A DNA stretch of 33,273 bases from Chloroflexota bacterium (GTDB taxonomy: Bacteria; Chloroflexota; Dehalococcoidia; Lucifugimonadales; JADFKI01), in contig JADFKI010000004.1 in the NCBI GenBank assembly GCA_022565015.1, positions 1-33,273 on the forward strand, written 5' to 3'. Position numbers and translations under genes: made by a program. The notes beneath the pieces were generated by a model, which was not told the origin of the DNA, ran no database searches, and saw nothing but the letters and a program-made list of their open reading frames with translations. Shown here in pieces: positions 1 to 6,487 of the stretch; position 1 is the first letter of the stretch; the number at the start of each line of letters is the position of its first letter.

Positions 1-8
1 ACGGCGCG

Positions 9-32
9 GAAAATCTGCGAAGGATTTCCTTC
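9..32 (-). terminator. Possible weak terminator after tRNA-Val
   Basis: On the minus strand, downstream of tRNA-Val, GAAGG-AAAT-CCTTC can form a short 5-bp hairpin, followed a few bases later by ATTTT. The stem is short and the T run is not adjacent, so this is only a candidate end for the tRNA transcript. Confidence 0.25.
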
Positions 33-44
33 CAGCGGCGGTGA

Positions 45-120
45 TGGTGGGCGGTGGAGGGGTCGAACCTCCGACCTCTTGCGTGTGAAGCAAGCGCTCT
101 AACCACTGAGCTAACCGCCC
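45..120 (-). tRNA. tRNA-Val (CAC anticodon)
   Basis: The minus strand folds as a complete cloverleaf. The acceptor stem GGGCGGT pairs with ACCGCCC. The D arm contains GCTCAGTGGTTAGAGC. The anticodon stem CTTGC/GCAAG encloses the loop TTCACAC, giving anticodon CAC (Val). The T arm carries GGTTCGACCCC. The 3' CCA is encoded (45-47), unlike in the neighbouring tRNA-Met gene. It is probably co-transcribed with tRNA-Met, which lies upstream in the transcript. Confidence 0.95.
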
Positions 121-192
121 CTCTTTTCCGCAGGGCTCCGACGTCGTCACGGAATCAGATGTGAAGGACCATTTCCGAGAGGCTAAGAGAAG

Positions 193-264
193 TGGCAACG
201 AGTGGGTTCGAACCACTGACCTAGCGCTTATGAAGCGCCCGCTCTGCCCCTGAGCTACGTTGCC
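193..264 (-). tRNA. tRNA-Met (CAT anticodon, elongator type)
   Basis: The minus strand gives acceptor stem GGCAACG/CGTTGCC, D arm GCTCAGGGGCAGAGC, anticodon loop TTCATAA (anticodon CAT) and a normal T arm with GGTTCGAACCC. The 1-72 pair is G-C, not the C-A mismatch of bacterial initiator tRNA, and the 5' half closely resembles known elongator tRNA-Met. A lysidine-modified tRNA-Ile2 also has CAT in the gene and cannot be fully excluded. CCA is not encoded. It is first in the transcript with tRNA-Val. Confidence 0.93.
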
Positions 265-283
265 GCCCGCCTTATACTCTGAA

Positions 284-312
284 ATAATATAATACGACTT
301 TGGGAGTGTCAA
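284..312 (-). promoter_or_regulatory. Sigma70-type promoter of the tRNA-Met/tRNA-Val unit
   Basis: The minus strand reads a perfect -35 TTGACA (307-312), a 17-base spacer and -10 TATTAT (284-289) in an AT-rich stretch. The predicted start is about 12 bases before the tRNA-Met 5' end. It is one of the best promoter matches in the window, as expected for stable RNA. Confidence 0.75.
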
Positions 313-390
313 TTGAAATCACAGGGCGTCCGCGCCAGCAATTCGGCATGCGCGCGGATTCCATTTTGAAGTGCGATTGGAAGCAGGTGT

Positions 391-753
391 ATGAAATCCA
401 ACGATGGCGATTCCACGGACCAGACGGAAGCGGAGCTGAGGCAGGAAATCAGGCGGCTGGCACAGGCCCTCGTTCCCTTTCCCGAATTTCTCGGCCTTTC
501 CTCCGTTCAGGCAGTCGAGGTGGAGCCGGTGGCAGATGTGTCCTCAGATGTCGGATGCGTCGTGGTATGCCCGGACGGTGAGCTGCGAGAGCTCGTTCTC
601 AGACTGATTCCAGGCCCGATCGACTTCGGCGGAGTCGAGCAGAACGAGGAGATGAAGGAGCTGGAGCTGGACAGTGCGGATTACATCAAATACGCCAGGG
701 CCGCGGTGGCTGAGTTGAAAAGGATTCTGGCGGAGCGAGCCGAGAATCCCTAA
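391..753 (+). CDS. Hypothetical protein (120 aa)
   Basis: I do not recognise a family. The product is an acidic soluble protein with no signal peptide or membrane segment. The N-terminal third is a Glu/Gln/Arg-rich helix (about residues 12-26). The middle has a beta-like stretch with VGCVVVCPDGEL (about 54-65). The C-terminal third is helical with an acidic run followed by a Lys/Arg-rich helix ending in AERAENP. Codon third positions are GC-rich and regular, which supports real coding. The start at ATG 391 is preceded only by a weak GCAGG. It converges on the MBL-fold gene, and the two 3' ends overlap by 4 bases. No function is proposed. Confidence 0.6.
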   Translation: MKSNDGDSTDQTEAELRQEIRRLAQALVPFPEFLGLSSVQAVEVEPVADVSSDVGCVVVCPDGELRELVLRLIPGPIDFGGVEQNEEMKELELDSADYIKYARAAVAELKRILAERAENP

Positions 754-1505
754 TGCTGCTCCCCGCTCAGGCTCTTTCCGCCAAGGATGCGCTGCGGCAT
801 GCTCTTGAGCATATCTCCCCAGGTCGGCGGCTCGGGCCTGGCGGCCAGCAGGTCTCTGAATTTGTCGGACGCCCCACCGCTCAGCGCCCGCCCGTGCCCT
901 CCGCACAGCACGTCGAACTCAAATTCGGCCAGCCTCTCCAGCGACCTCCGGTAGTCGTCGCGATTGTAGCCTGGAAAGGGGACCGACCTGCTCACGCCGC
1001 TGCCGTTGCTGAAGATGGTGTCGCCTGAGAAGAGCACACCCTCGTCCTCCAGAAGAAAGCAGACGCTGCCCGGCGTGTGTCCCGGCGTATGAATCACGCG
1101 GACCCCGCCCTGTATGGGCAGCACCTCGCCCTCCTCGATTACCTGCTTGACCGGCGCGCGTTGAAGGAATGGAATGGGCAGGCTGGTCGACCCGAATAAC
1201 CCCATGTAGGACAGGGATACTCCGTTCGCGGCGTCGCTCTTGGTGTCGTGGGCGTGGGCCAGGATACCGGCGCCCGTCAGCTTTCTGATGGGTGGAACGC
1301 CACTGGAATGGTCTGGATGGCTGTGCGTCATGAGCACGGTATCGACCTCTTCTTCGTGCCGGCCGATGGAGCGAATGTAGTCCACGATCTTCTTTACGCC
1401 CCAGGGGAGGCCCGCATCAACGAGAGTCAGCCTCTCGTCCTCGATGAGATAGACTCGCGACCATCGAGTGTTGGGTATCTGATGAACCCCTGGGACGATT
1501 TCCAA
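750..1505 (-). CDS. MBL-fold metallo-hydrolase
   Basis: Metallo-beta-lactamase fold hydrolase with a complete two-metal ligand set. Numbering from the chosen start, the HxHxDH motif is H61-H63-D65-H66 in THSHPDHSSG, followed by H143 in HTPGHTPGS, D162 in FSGDTIF and H204 in GGHGRAL. Such proteins hydrolyse thioesters, lactones or similar bonds; the substrate cannot be read from sequence, and glyoxalase II-like or lactonase activity are both possible. I chose TTG at 1505 because AGGAG lies 10 bases upstream and the product then begins at the usual family start (EIVPGVHQIPN). The frame stays open to 1640 (296 aa), with an ATG at 1613, but those starts have no ribosome-binding site and would run into the promoter of the divergent gene. 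The 3' end overlaps the convergent hypothetical gene by 4 bases. Confidence 0.85.
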   Translation of the reverse strand: MEIVPGVHQIPNTRWSRVYLIEDERLTLVDAGLPWGVKKIVDYIRSIGRHEEEVDTVLMTHSHPDHSSGVPPIRKLTGAGILAHAHDTKSDAANGVSLSYMGLFGSTSLPIPFLQRAPVKQVIEEGEVLPIQGGVRVIHTPGHTPGSVCFLLEDEGVLFSGDTIFSNGSGVSRSVPFPGYNRDDYRRSLERLAEFEFDVLCGGHGRALSGGASDKFRDLLAARPEPPTWGDMLKSMPQRILGGKSLSGEQH

Positions 1506-1627
1506 AATTTCTTGGCTCCTAAATTTCGACTGGTTAGATATCGTAGTGTTCTGGTACCCAGTTCGCGCAAGTCCGTCGGCTACAGTATTGGCAACCAGAT
1601 GGAAAAACTCCATGATAGCAAAAGGTT

Positions 1628-1633
1628 TATAAT
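1628..1633 (+). promoter_or_regulatory. -10 element for the LLM oxidoreductase gene
   Basis: A perfect TATAAT lies 30 bases before the ATG at 1664, with no good -35 hexamer upstream. The predicted start near 1640 gives a leader of about 24 bases containing the Shine-Dalgarno sequence. It sits between this gene and the divergent MBL-fold gene. Confidence 0.45.
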
Positions 1634-1663
1634 GGCCCAAAACTCAAAGAGGACGTGCAGATT

Positions 1664-2506
1664 ATGGACCTTGGAATATCGACTTTTCTCACCGATTATT
1701 CGATTGATGTAGCGGTACTGGCCGCGAAGATAGAGGAGCTGGGCTTCGATTCCCTGTGGATGCCGGAGCACGTATTTGTGCCGGCCAAGACCGAATCTCC
1801 GTGGCCGGGGTCGCCGGACGGCGTCATCCCCAGGGTATATGCGGACATTGTAGACCCTTTCGTCGCTCTTGCGCGAGCGTCCGCCGTAACGAGCAAGATT
1901 AAGCTGGCCACAGGCATATGCCTGGTCCCCGAGCGCAACCCGCTCCTGCTCGCAAAGGAGGTCGCGACGCTGGACATGTATTCCGGAGGTCGGTTCCTCT
2001 TCGGAATCGGAGCTGGCTGGCTCAAAGAAGAAACGGAGATCATGGGCGGCAACTTCTCCCGCCGATGGACCCAGACCAGGGAGTCGATACTGGCTATGAA
2101 GGAGCTCTGGACCAAGACCGAGAGCGAGCATCACGGCGAGTTTTACGACTTTCCGGCGCTATATTCGTTCCCAACGCCCGCGCAGCGACCTCATCCGCCG
2201 GTGTTGCTCGGCGGCATGGCGAAGAACGTGTTCAAGCGCGTCGTCGAGTGGGGAGACGGGTGGATGCCCAATCGCGTGGAGCCCGAAGACGTCGCGAAGG
2301 GCAGGGCAGCGCTGGACGAGCTGGCGGACGCCGCGGGCCGGGATCCGTCCAGCCTCGAGATCACGGTCTATGGCAAGCCGCCGGACCGCGAACTGCTCAA
2401 GCGCTTCGAGGAGGCCGGAGCCAACAGGGTGACGATACGGCTGGAGACCCTGCCGGAGAGCGAGGCTCTGGACGAGCTGAACAAGATAGCGGAGTCGGTG
2501 CTTTAG
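1664..2506 (+). CDS. LLM class (luciferase-like) F420/FMN-dependent oxidoreductase
   Basis: Member of the bacterial luciferase-like TIM-barrel superfamily, of the F420-dependent TIGR03619-like type (280 aa). Visible hallmarks are the N-terminal barrel strand followed by LGFDSLWMPEHVFVP, the SKIKLATGICLVPERNPLLLAKEVATLD segment split around the cofactor site, GRFLFGIGAGWL, and the later RPHPPVLLGGMAKNVFKRVVEWGDGWMP region. It should act in the cytoplasm on an unknown small organic substrate. ATG 1664 has GAGGA 10 bases upstream; an in-frame GTG at 1655 is too close to that site. A degenerate copy of its last codons and downstream repeat occurs after the next gene. F420 rather than FMN use is inferred from family resemblance only. 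Confidence 0.9.
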   Translation: MDLGISTFLTDYSIDVAVLAAKIEELGFDSLWMPEHVFVPAKTESPWPGSPDGVIPRVYADIVDPFVALARASAVTSKIKLATGICLVPERNPLLLAKEVATLDMYSGGRFLFGIGAGWLKEETEIMGGNFSRRWTQTRESILAMKELWTKTESEHHGEFYDFPALYSFPTPAQRPHPPVLLGGMAKNVFKRVVEWGDGWMPNRVEPEDVAKGRAALDELADAAGRDPSSLEITVYGKPPDRELLKRFEEAGANRVTIRLETLPESEALDELNKIAESVL

Positions 2507-2520
2507 GGAACGACCCCTCT

Positions 2521-2616
2521 TAATCTCCCCCTTCAAAAGGGGGAGAGAGCATTGTCTGCCACTTCACAAGGGAGAGAGGGCATTATCGCCACCTTCAAAA
2601 AGGGGAGAGGGCATTT
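2521..2616. repeat. Palindromic intergenic repeat cluster
   Basis: Directly after the LLM stop codon is a 7-bp perfect hairpin, CTCCCCC-ttcaaaa-GGGGGAG (2525-2545). Two further related units follow, each with a CCACTTCACAAGGGAG-like half-hairpin and a GGGAGAGGGCAT tail. The same family occurs at 3611-3650, 3717-3778, 10291-10337 and 11984-12070. It could also serve as a transcription end, but there is no T run. Confidence 0.75.
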
Positions 2617-2673
2617 GCCCAAGAAACGCGCCATGAAGGTGAAATCAGCCGGCCTGTTTTGGGGAGTAAAGAG

Positions 2674-3528
2674 ATGGACATTGCGAGAGAGCCCATTGAC
2701 GCGCTGAAAGCAGAGGCCAAAAGGTTTAGCGAGTACCTCGGGGCTCTCCCAGCCGAGGACTGGAGCAAACCCAGCGCTTGCGAGTCGTGGCAGGTGCGGG
2801 ATGTTGTGGCCCACCTCGTCGGAGTGGCGGAGTTTTACGCGGCAACAGTCACCAGGGGGCTGCAGGGTGAATCGTCCCCACCTGAAGGCCGTCCACCCGC
2901 AGGGTCTGCAAGTGGGGCGACCCTTCACGATAGTATTGGCGATGCCGCCATTGCCAAACGAGAAGCTCTTGGAGACAAGATCCTATCCGAGTTCGATGCC
3001 TCCAACGAAAAACTCAACGGGTTGCTGTCGAGCCTGAGCGTAGAGGATGGAGATAGACCCTGCTACCATCCAGGCGGTCTGGTTCCGGCGCGCAATTTCG
3101 TTGATCTGAGGCTAAAAGAGCTGGTGTTGCACGAGTGGGACATACGCTCAGGCCTCGATTCGGAGGCCCACCTTTGGCCCGAGGGGCTGCCGTCCATCAT
3201 GCGCTTAGCATCGAATTCGTTGGCTTCGGGGTCCGTGAGATTTGGCTTCTGGCCCGACCCCAAGTTCTCCGGTTCCGTGCGCTACCGATTTCTAGTGGAC
3301 TCGCCCGCCCCGGATAAGTCGGACATAGTTATCGAAGGCAAGGAGCCTCATCTAGAAGCCGCGGGCAGTTCGACCCCCGATGTCACATTCCGCTGCGATG
3401 CCGAAACATACGTCCTCGTGTTGTCCGGCAGGGTTAGACCTGAGGCGGCCATCGAAAACGGGAGGCTGTCTGTCGAAGGTGATTCTGAGCTCGCGACCGC
3501 ATTTGGAAGGTGGTTCCGCGGAATATAG
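2674..3528 (+). CDS. DinB/maleylpyruvate isomerase-like family protein
   Basis: 284-aa protein of the mycothiol-dependent maleylpyruvate isomerase-like group (TIGR03083 type). The N-terminal four-helix DinB-like domain spans roughly residues 1-170. Its likely metal-binding histidines lie in WQVRDVVAHLVGVAEFY and in LVLHEWDIRSG. The C-terminal SCP2-like domain ends in the typical pattern of a DAETYVLVLSGR stretch, then a glycine-rich ENGRLSVEGDSELA stretch. Members catalyse thiol-dependent isomerisations or transfers, but many are uncharacterised. Mycothiol is not known from Chloroflexota, so another thiol or another role is likely. ATG 2674 follows GGGGAG by 7 bases; an upstream TTG at 2659 lacks a site. 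It lies between two copies of an LLM-gene tail plus repeat. Confidence 0.82.
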   Translation: MDIAREPIDALKAEAKRFSEYLGALPAEDWSKPSACESWQVRDVVAHLVGVAEFYAATVTRGLQGESSPPEGRPPAGSASGATLHDSIGDAAIAKREALGDKILSEFDASNEKLNGLLSSLSVEDGDRPCYHPGGLVPARNFVDLRLKELVLHEWDIRSGLDSEAHLWPEGLPSIMRLASNSLASGSVRFGFWPDPKFSGSVRYRFLVDSPAPDKSDIVIEGKEPHLEAAGSSTPDVTFRCDAETYVLVLSGRVRPEAAIENGRLSVEGDSELATAFGRWFRGI

Positions 3529-3536
3529 GTGCTCAA

Positions 3537-3597
3537 GAGACCCTACAAAGGGCGAGGCCCAGATGGGTTGAATTAAGATAGCCGAGTCGGTGTTTTT
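3537..3597 (+). pseudogene. Degenerate 3' fragment of an LLM oxidoreductase gene
   Basis: Starting 9 bases after the DinB gene stop, this stretch aligns with the last 21 codons of the LLM gene at 1664-2506 (2444-2506). Both contain GAGACCCT, GCGAGGC and AAGATAGC, followed by GAGTCGGTG. One base is missing, the stop codon is lost and many third positions differ. Homology continues through the following hairpin repeat to 3650. It is a decayed relic of a second copy, not a gene. Confidence 0.75.
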
Positions 3598-3610
3598 GCG
3601 AACTACCCCC

Positions 3611-3650
3611 TCTTGATCTCCCCCTTCAAAAGGGGGAGAAGGAATTGTCT
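3611..3650. repeat. Second copy of the CTCCCCC/GGGGGAG hairpin repeat
   Basis: CTCCCCC (3618-3624), loop ttcaaaa and GGGGGAG (3632-3638) are flanked by CCCCTCTTGAT and GGAATTGTCT. They match 2513-2557 with a few substitutions. The repeat resumes at 3717 after an interruption of about 66 bases. Confidence 0.75.
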
Positions 3651-3660
3651 ACCCCTGCAA

Positions 3661-3708
3661 AAGTGTTACCTATGTTCCCGGTCTAAGTGTTATCTATCTG
3701 CCCGGTTG
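3661..3708. repeat. Two tandem 24-bp units resembling insertion-sequence ends
   Basis: The units 3661-3684 and 3685-3708 are adjacent direct repeats of the form AAGTGTTAYCTAT, then a variable part and CCCGGT. They interrupt the palindromic repeat that is continuous after the LLM gene. The GTTACC-TATGT-CCCGG style recalls ends of IS481/IS3-like elements, but no transposase is present, so this may be a relic end. The family resemblance is from memory. Confidence 0.5.
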
Positions 3709-3752
3709 CACAGCCTGCCACTTCAAAAGGGAGACAGCGTTAGCCGAAGTTA

Positions 3753-3778
3753 ATCCCCCTCGATCAAGAGGGAGGGGG
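3753..3778. repeat. Hairpin repeat at the 3' end of the second LLM gene
   Basis: CCCTC-gatcaa-GAGGG, with extra C and G runs, can fold just downstream of the stop codon at 3781 for minus-strand transcripts. It belongs to the same repeat family as the other CCCTC/GAGGG elements here and may help end the convergent transcripts. Confidence 0.5.
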
Positions 3779-3780
3779 CA

Positions 3781-4818
3781 CTAGCCCACGAAGCTGGGCA
3801 TTACCTTCTTCCCGAAGAGGCGCATGGACTTCTGCACGCGCGCCGTGTCCATCTCGCCGGTGTTGAACTTGAACATCACGTTGCGAATGCCCGTGTCCCG
3901 CATGGCGGCTATCTTCTCCGACGCCTGCCGAGGTGTGCCGATGATGAAGGACTCTTCGATGTCCTCGCCCGGGGGCAGCGGCTTGTTGGGGTCCAGCGGC
4001 GGAAACCCGTCGGGGTTGAAGCGCTCTCTGGCCTGGCGGAAGTGCTTGCGCTCCCTGGCGAATCCCTCCTCGGCCATCTCCCGTGCCTCGGCGTAGGTCT
4101 CCGCGACGAATAGGTCCTTGGAGGCCCAACACTGATCGAGGGTTCTATCCACATCATCGTTGCTGAATCCTGATTCCAGCATCGTCTGCCCGTATTTTTC
4201 CAGGCGATTCTTCAACGTTTCCAGGGTCTGAACGCCAATCATTATCGGCCGGCCGATCTTCGCCATTGCAATCGTCGACGCCTCGCTTATGCACGCCCTG
4301 ACGATCGGTGGATGCGGTTTCTGATATGGCCTGGGGCGCAGCCGTGGAAAGGCGACCTTCCAGTGGTCTCCCTCGAACTTGAGGTCCTCCGTGGTCCAGG
4401 CCTTCACCAGAAGGTCTTCCGCCTCCGCCAATCGCTCCGCGCCCTCCTCCATGGTGACGCCGAACCCGATGTACTCGTACTGGTTGAAGGCCGAGCCCCG
4501 GCCGGTCCCGACGATTAGCCTCCCCTTGCTGAGGTTGTCCAGGAGGGCGGTCTGCGCCGCCAGGCGAACAGGGTGGTGGAATGCCATCTCGAGAACGGCA
4601 AAGCCGATCTTGATGCGCTTCGTCAAGACCGCTATCGCCCCCGCCAACACCAGCGGGTCCGCATGCGCGGCGGCGCCGTCGAAGTGGTGTTCGGTAAGCC
4701 ATATGGAGTCGAGGCCAATGTCCTCGGCCAGCTTGATCTCTTCCAGGGTACTGTCAATTACGGCCCCATCCTTTTCGGGGTTGTGGCTCACGGGAAAGAC
4801 GAACGACCCAAACCGCAT
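3781..4818 (-). CDS. LLM class flavin-dependent oxidoreductase
   Basis: 345-aa luciferase-like monooxygenase. After the first barrel strand (MRFGSFVFPV) comes the typical LGLDSIWLTEHHFDG motif with the EHH signature (about residues 42-44). Then follow TKRIKIGFAVLEMAFHHPVR, the GRLIVGTGRGS phosphate-binding turn, and RPRPYQKPHPPIVRACIS. It is closer to FMN-dependent alkanal/hydrocarbon-type monooxygenases than the LLM protein at 1664, which looks F420-type. It probably needs a flavin reductase, and none is visible nearby. ATG 4818 is preceded by GGAGG at 5 bases. It converges on the DinB gene and is divergent from the aminotransferases. The substrate is unknown. Confidence 0.9.
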   Translation of the reverse strand: MRFGSFVFPVSHNPEKDGAVIDSTLEEIKLAEDIGLDSIWLTEHHFDGAAAHADPLVLAGAIAVLTKRIKIGFAVLEMAFHHPVRLAAQTALLDNLSKGRLIVGTGRGSAFNQYEYIGFGVTMEEGAERLAEAEDLLVKAWTTEDLKFEGDHWKVAFPRLRPRPYQKPHPPIVRACISEASTIAMAKIGRPIMIGVQTLETLKNRLEKYGQTMLESGFSNDDVDRTLDQCWASKDLFVAETYAEAREMAEEGFARERKHFRQARERFNPDGFPPLDPNKPLPPGEDIEESFIIGTPRQASEKIAAMRDTGIRNVMFKFNTGEMDTARVQKSMRLFGKKVMPSFVG

Positions 4819-4892
4819 CTAATCCTCCAATGACGCTACGGCGCAGACTTTGAATTGCCGCAACCAGTATATCGCAACAGGCAGCGATCCAC

Positions 4893-4921
4893 TTGTACTG
4901 GATTCGCCAGGGGAGTACACT
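4893..4921 (+). promoter_or_regulatory. Possible promoter of the aminotransferase genes
   Basis: TTGTAC (4893-4898), a 17-base spacer and TACACT (4916-4921) lie about 80 bases before ATG 5004 in the divergent region. Both hexamers are imperfect, so this is a moderate-to-weak match. Confidence 0.33.
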
Positions 4922-5003
4922 GGGGTCGCCGGGCATTCGAGGCCCATCTATAGCGATATAGAGCCGTCCAACCAGTGCGGCTAACGACAGACCGGAGGCT
5001 GCC

Positions 5004-6386
5004 ATGACCACTACGGCCGAGAACGAATCCCTCAGGCAGGCATCACTCAAACACCTCTGGATGCACAACCGCGACTGGGTGCAGATGGCCGAAGAGGGCG
5101 ATCCTTTGATCATGGTGGAGGGCAACGGCGTAAGGGTCACGGACTCCGACGGCAAGACCTGGATTGACGTCAACGGCGGCTACAACTCCGTCAACATCGG
5201 ATACGGCAGAACGGAGATCGCCGACGCCGCCTACGAGCAGATGATAAAGCTGCCATACTTCCCCGGCGGCACGACCACGATTCCCACGGTGAGGCTTGCC
5301 GAAAAGCTGGCCGAAATAAGCCCCGGCAGCCTTTCGCGGGTGTTCCCCGTGAGCGGCGGCTCAGAGGCCAACGAGACCGCGCTCAAGATAGTCCGGGCGT
5401 ACCACAAGAGGCGAGGCGAGCCGGGGCGGTACAAGGTCATCAGCAGGAGCGGCTCGTACCACGGCACGACGGCCGGAGTCCTCTGGCTTGGCGGCGCTCC
5501 GACGTCTGCTCGAAATGACTTCGAGCCTGCGTACCCCGGCATGTTGTACGCGCCGCAGCCCAATCCATACAGGTGCGAGCTGGGGGGCGAGACGCCCTCG
5601 GAATGCGCGGAGCTCTGTGCCAAGGCCATCGAGAAGCTCATAAACTTTCACGGCCCGGAGACCGTGGCAGCGGTCATAGCCGAGCCGATATCGCAGTCCG
5701 TTGGTGCGGGGGTGCCCGGCGACGAGTACTGGCCAATGCTGCGGGAGATATGCGACAAGCATGGCGTGCTGCTCATCGCCGATGAGGTCATATGCGGCTT
5801 TGGGCGCACCGGCAAGATGTTCGCCATGGAGCACTGGGACGTCGTCCCGGACATCATGACGGTGGCCAAGGGCATCATAAGCAGCTACCTGCCGCTGGCC
5901 GCAACCATAGTGAAGGAAGAGATCGCAGACGCCTTCGCGGGCAAGGATAACCACCTGCGTCACGTTCTCACATTCAGCGGCCACCCGGTCTCCGCCGCGG
6001 CCGCGTTGAAGAACATCGAAATCATGGAAGATGAAGGCATGGTCCAGAACGCCGCGGAGGTAGGCGCCTATTTCAAGGAGCAGCTGGAAAGCCTGAAGAT
6101 CGACCACCCGCTCGTCGGCGATGTACGCGGCATCGGCCTGCTTCTGGCAGTCGAGCTGGTAAGCGACCGGAAGACCAAGGCCGTATTCGCCAAAGAGGAC
6201 CGCGTTCCCGAGCGCCTGAACGAGAAGTTCCGTAAGCACGGCCTAATTTTCCGTATCAACAGCAACGTCCTGAGTATAGGCCCGCCCCTGTGCATCACGC
6301 GCGGCGAGGTCGACGAGATAATGCACGGCATAGACCTCTCGCTCTGGGAGTTGGAGGGCGAGATGGGCATTGCCAAGACCGCATGA
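5004..6386 (+). CDS. Class III PLP-dependent aminotransferase (copy 1)
   Basis: 460-aa fold-type I aminotransferase of class III (omega-amino acid/aspartate aminotransferase family). PLP-site features are PVSGGSEANETALK (about 115-128), SRSGSYHGTT (about 147-156), the IADEVICGFGRTG loop whose Asp binds the pyridine nitrogen, and Schiff-base Lys289 in TVAKGIISSY. The C-terminal small domain has DVRGIGLLLAVEL. It transfers an amino group from an amine or omega-amino acid to a keto acid; the exact substrate cannot be told. The ATG is preceded by GGAGG at 5 bases. A paralogue follows 101 bases downstream on the same strand, probably in one transcript. Confidence 0.93.
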   Translation: MTTTAENESLRQASLKHLWMHNRDWVQMAEEGDPLIMVEGNGVRVTDSDGKTWIDVNGGYNSVNIGYGRTEIADAAYEQMIKLPYFPGGTTTIPTVRLAEKLAEISPGSLSRVFPVSGGSEANETALKIVRAYHKRRGEPGRYKVISRSGSYHGTTAGVLWLGGAPTSARNDFEPAYPGMLYAPQPNPYRCELGGETPSECAELCAKAIEKLINFHGPETVAAVIAEPISQSVGAGVPGDEYWPMLREICDKHGVLLIADEVICGFGRTGKMFAMEHWDVVPDIMTVAKGIISSYLPLAATIVKEEIADAFAGKDNHLRHVLTFSGHPVSAAAALKNIEIMEDEGMVQNAAEVGAYFKEQLESLKIDHPLVGDVRGIGLLLAVELVSDRKTKAVFAKEDRVPERLNEKFRKHGLIFRINSNVLSIGPPLCITRGEVDEIMHGIDLSLWELEGEMGIAKTA

Positions 6387-6487
6387 CAGTCGCCACGGGC
6401 GAGTCCCCCGCGACCCGTCAATGGCGGTAATCGTGCCTTTGATAGGCTATCGAGCCTCGAAGAGCAAGTGTTATCCTGGAGCTAATC

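Noticed and set aside
300..581. 93-aa plus-strand frame
   Set aside because: It overlaps the tRNA promoter and the better supported gene at 391, and has an irregular low-complexity composition.
5361..6239. 292-aa open frame on the minus strand
   Set aside because: It lies fully within the first aminotransferase gene in antisense; no family features.
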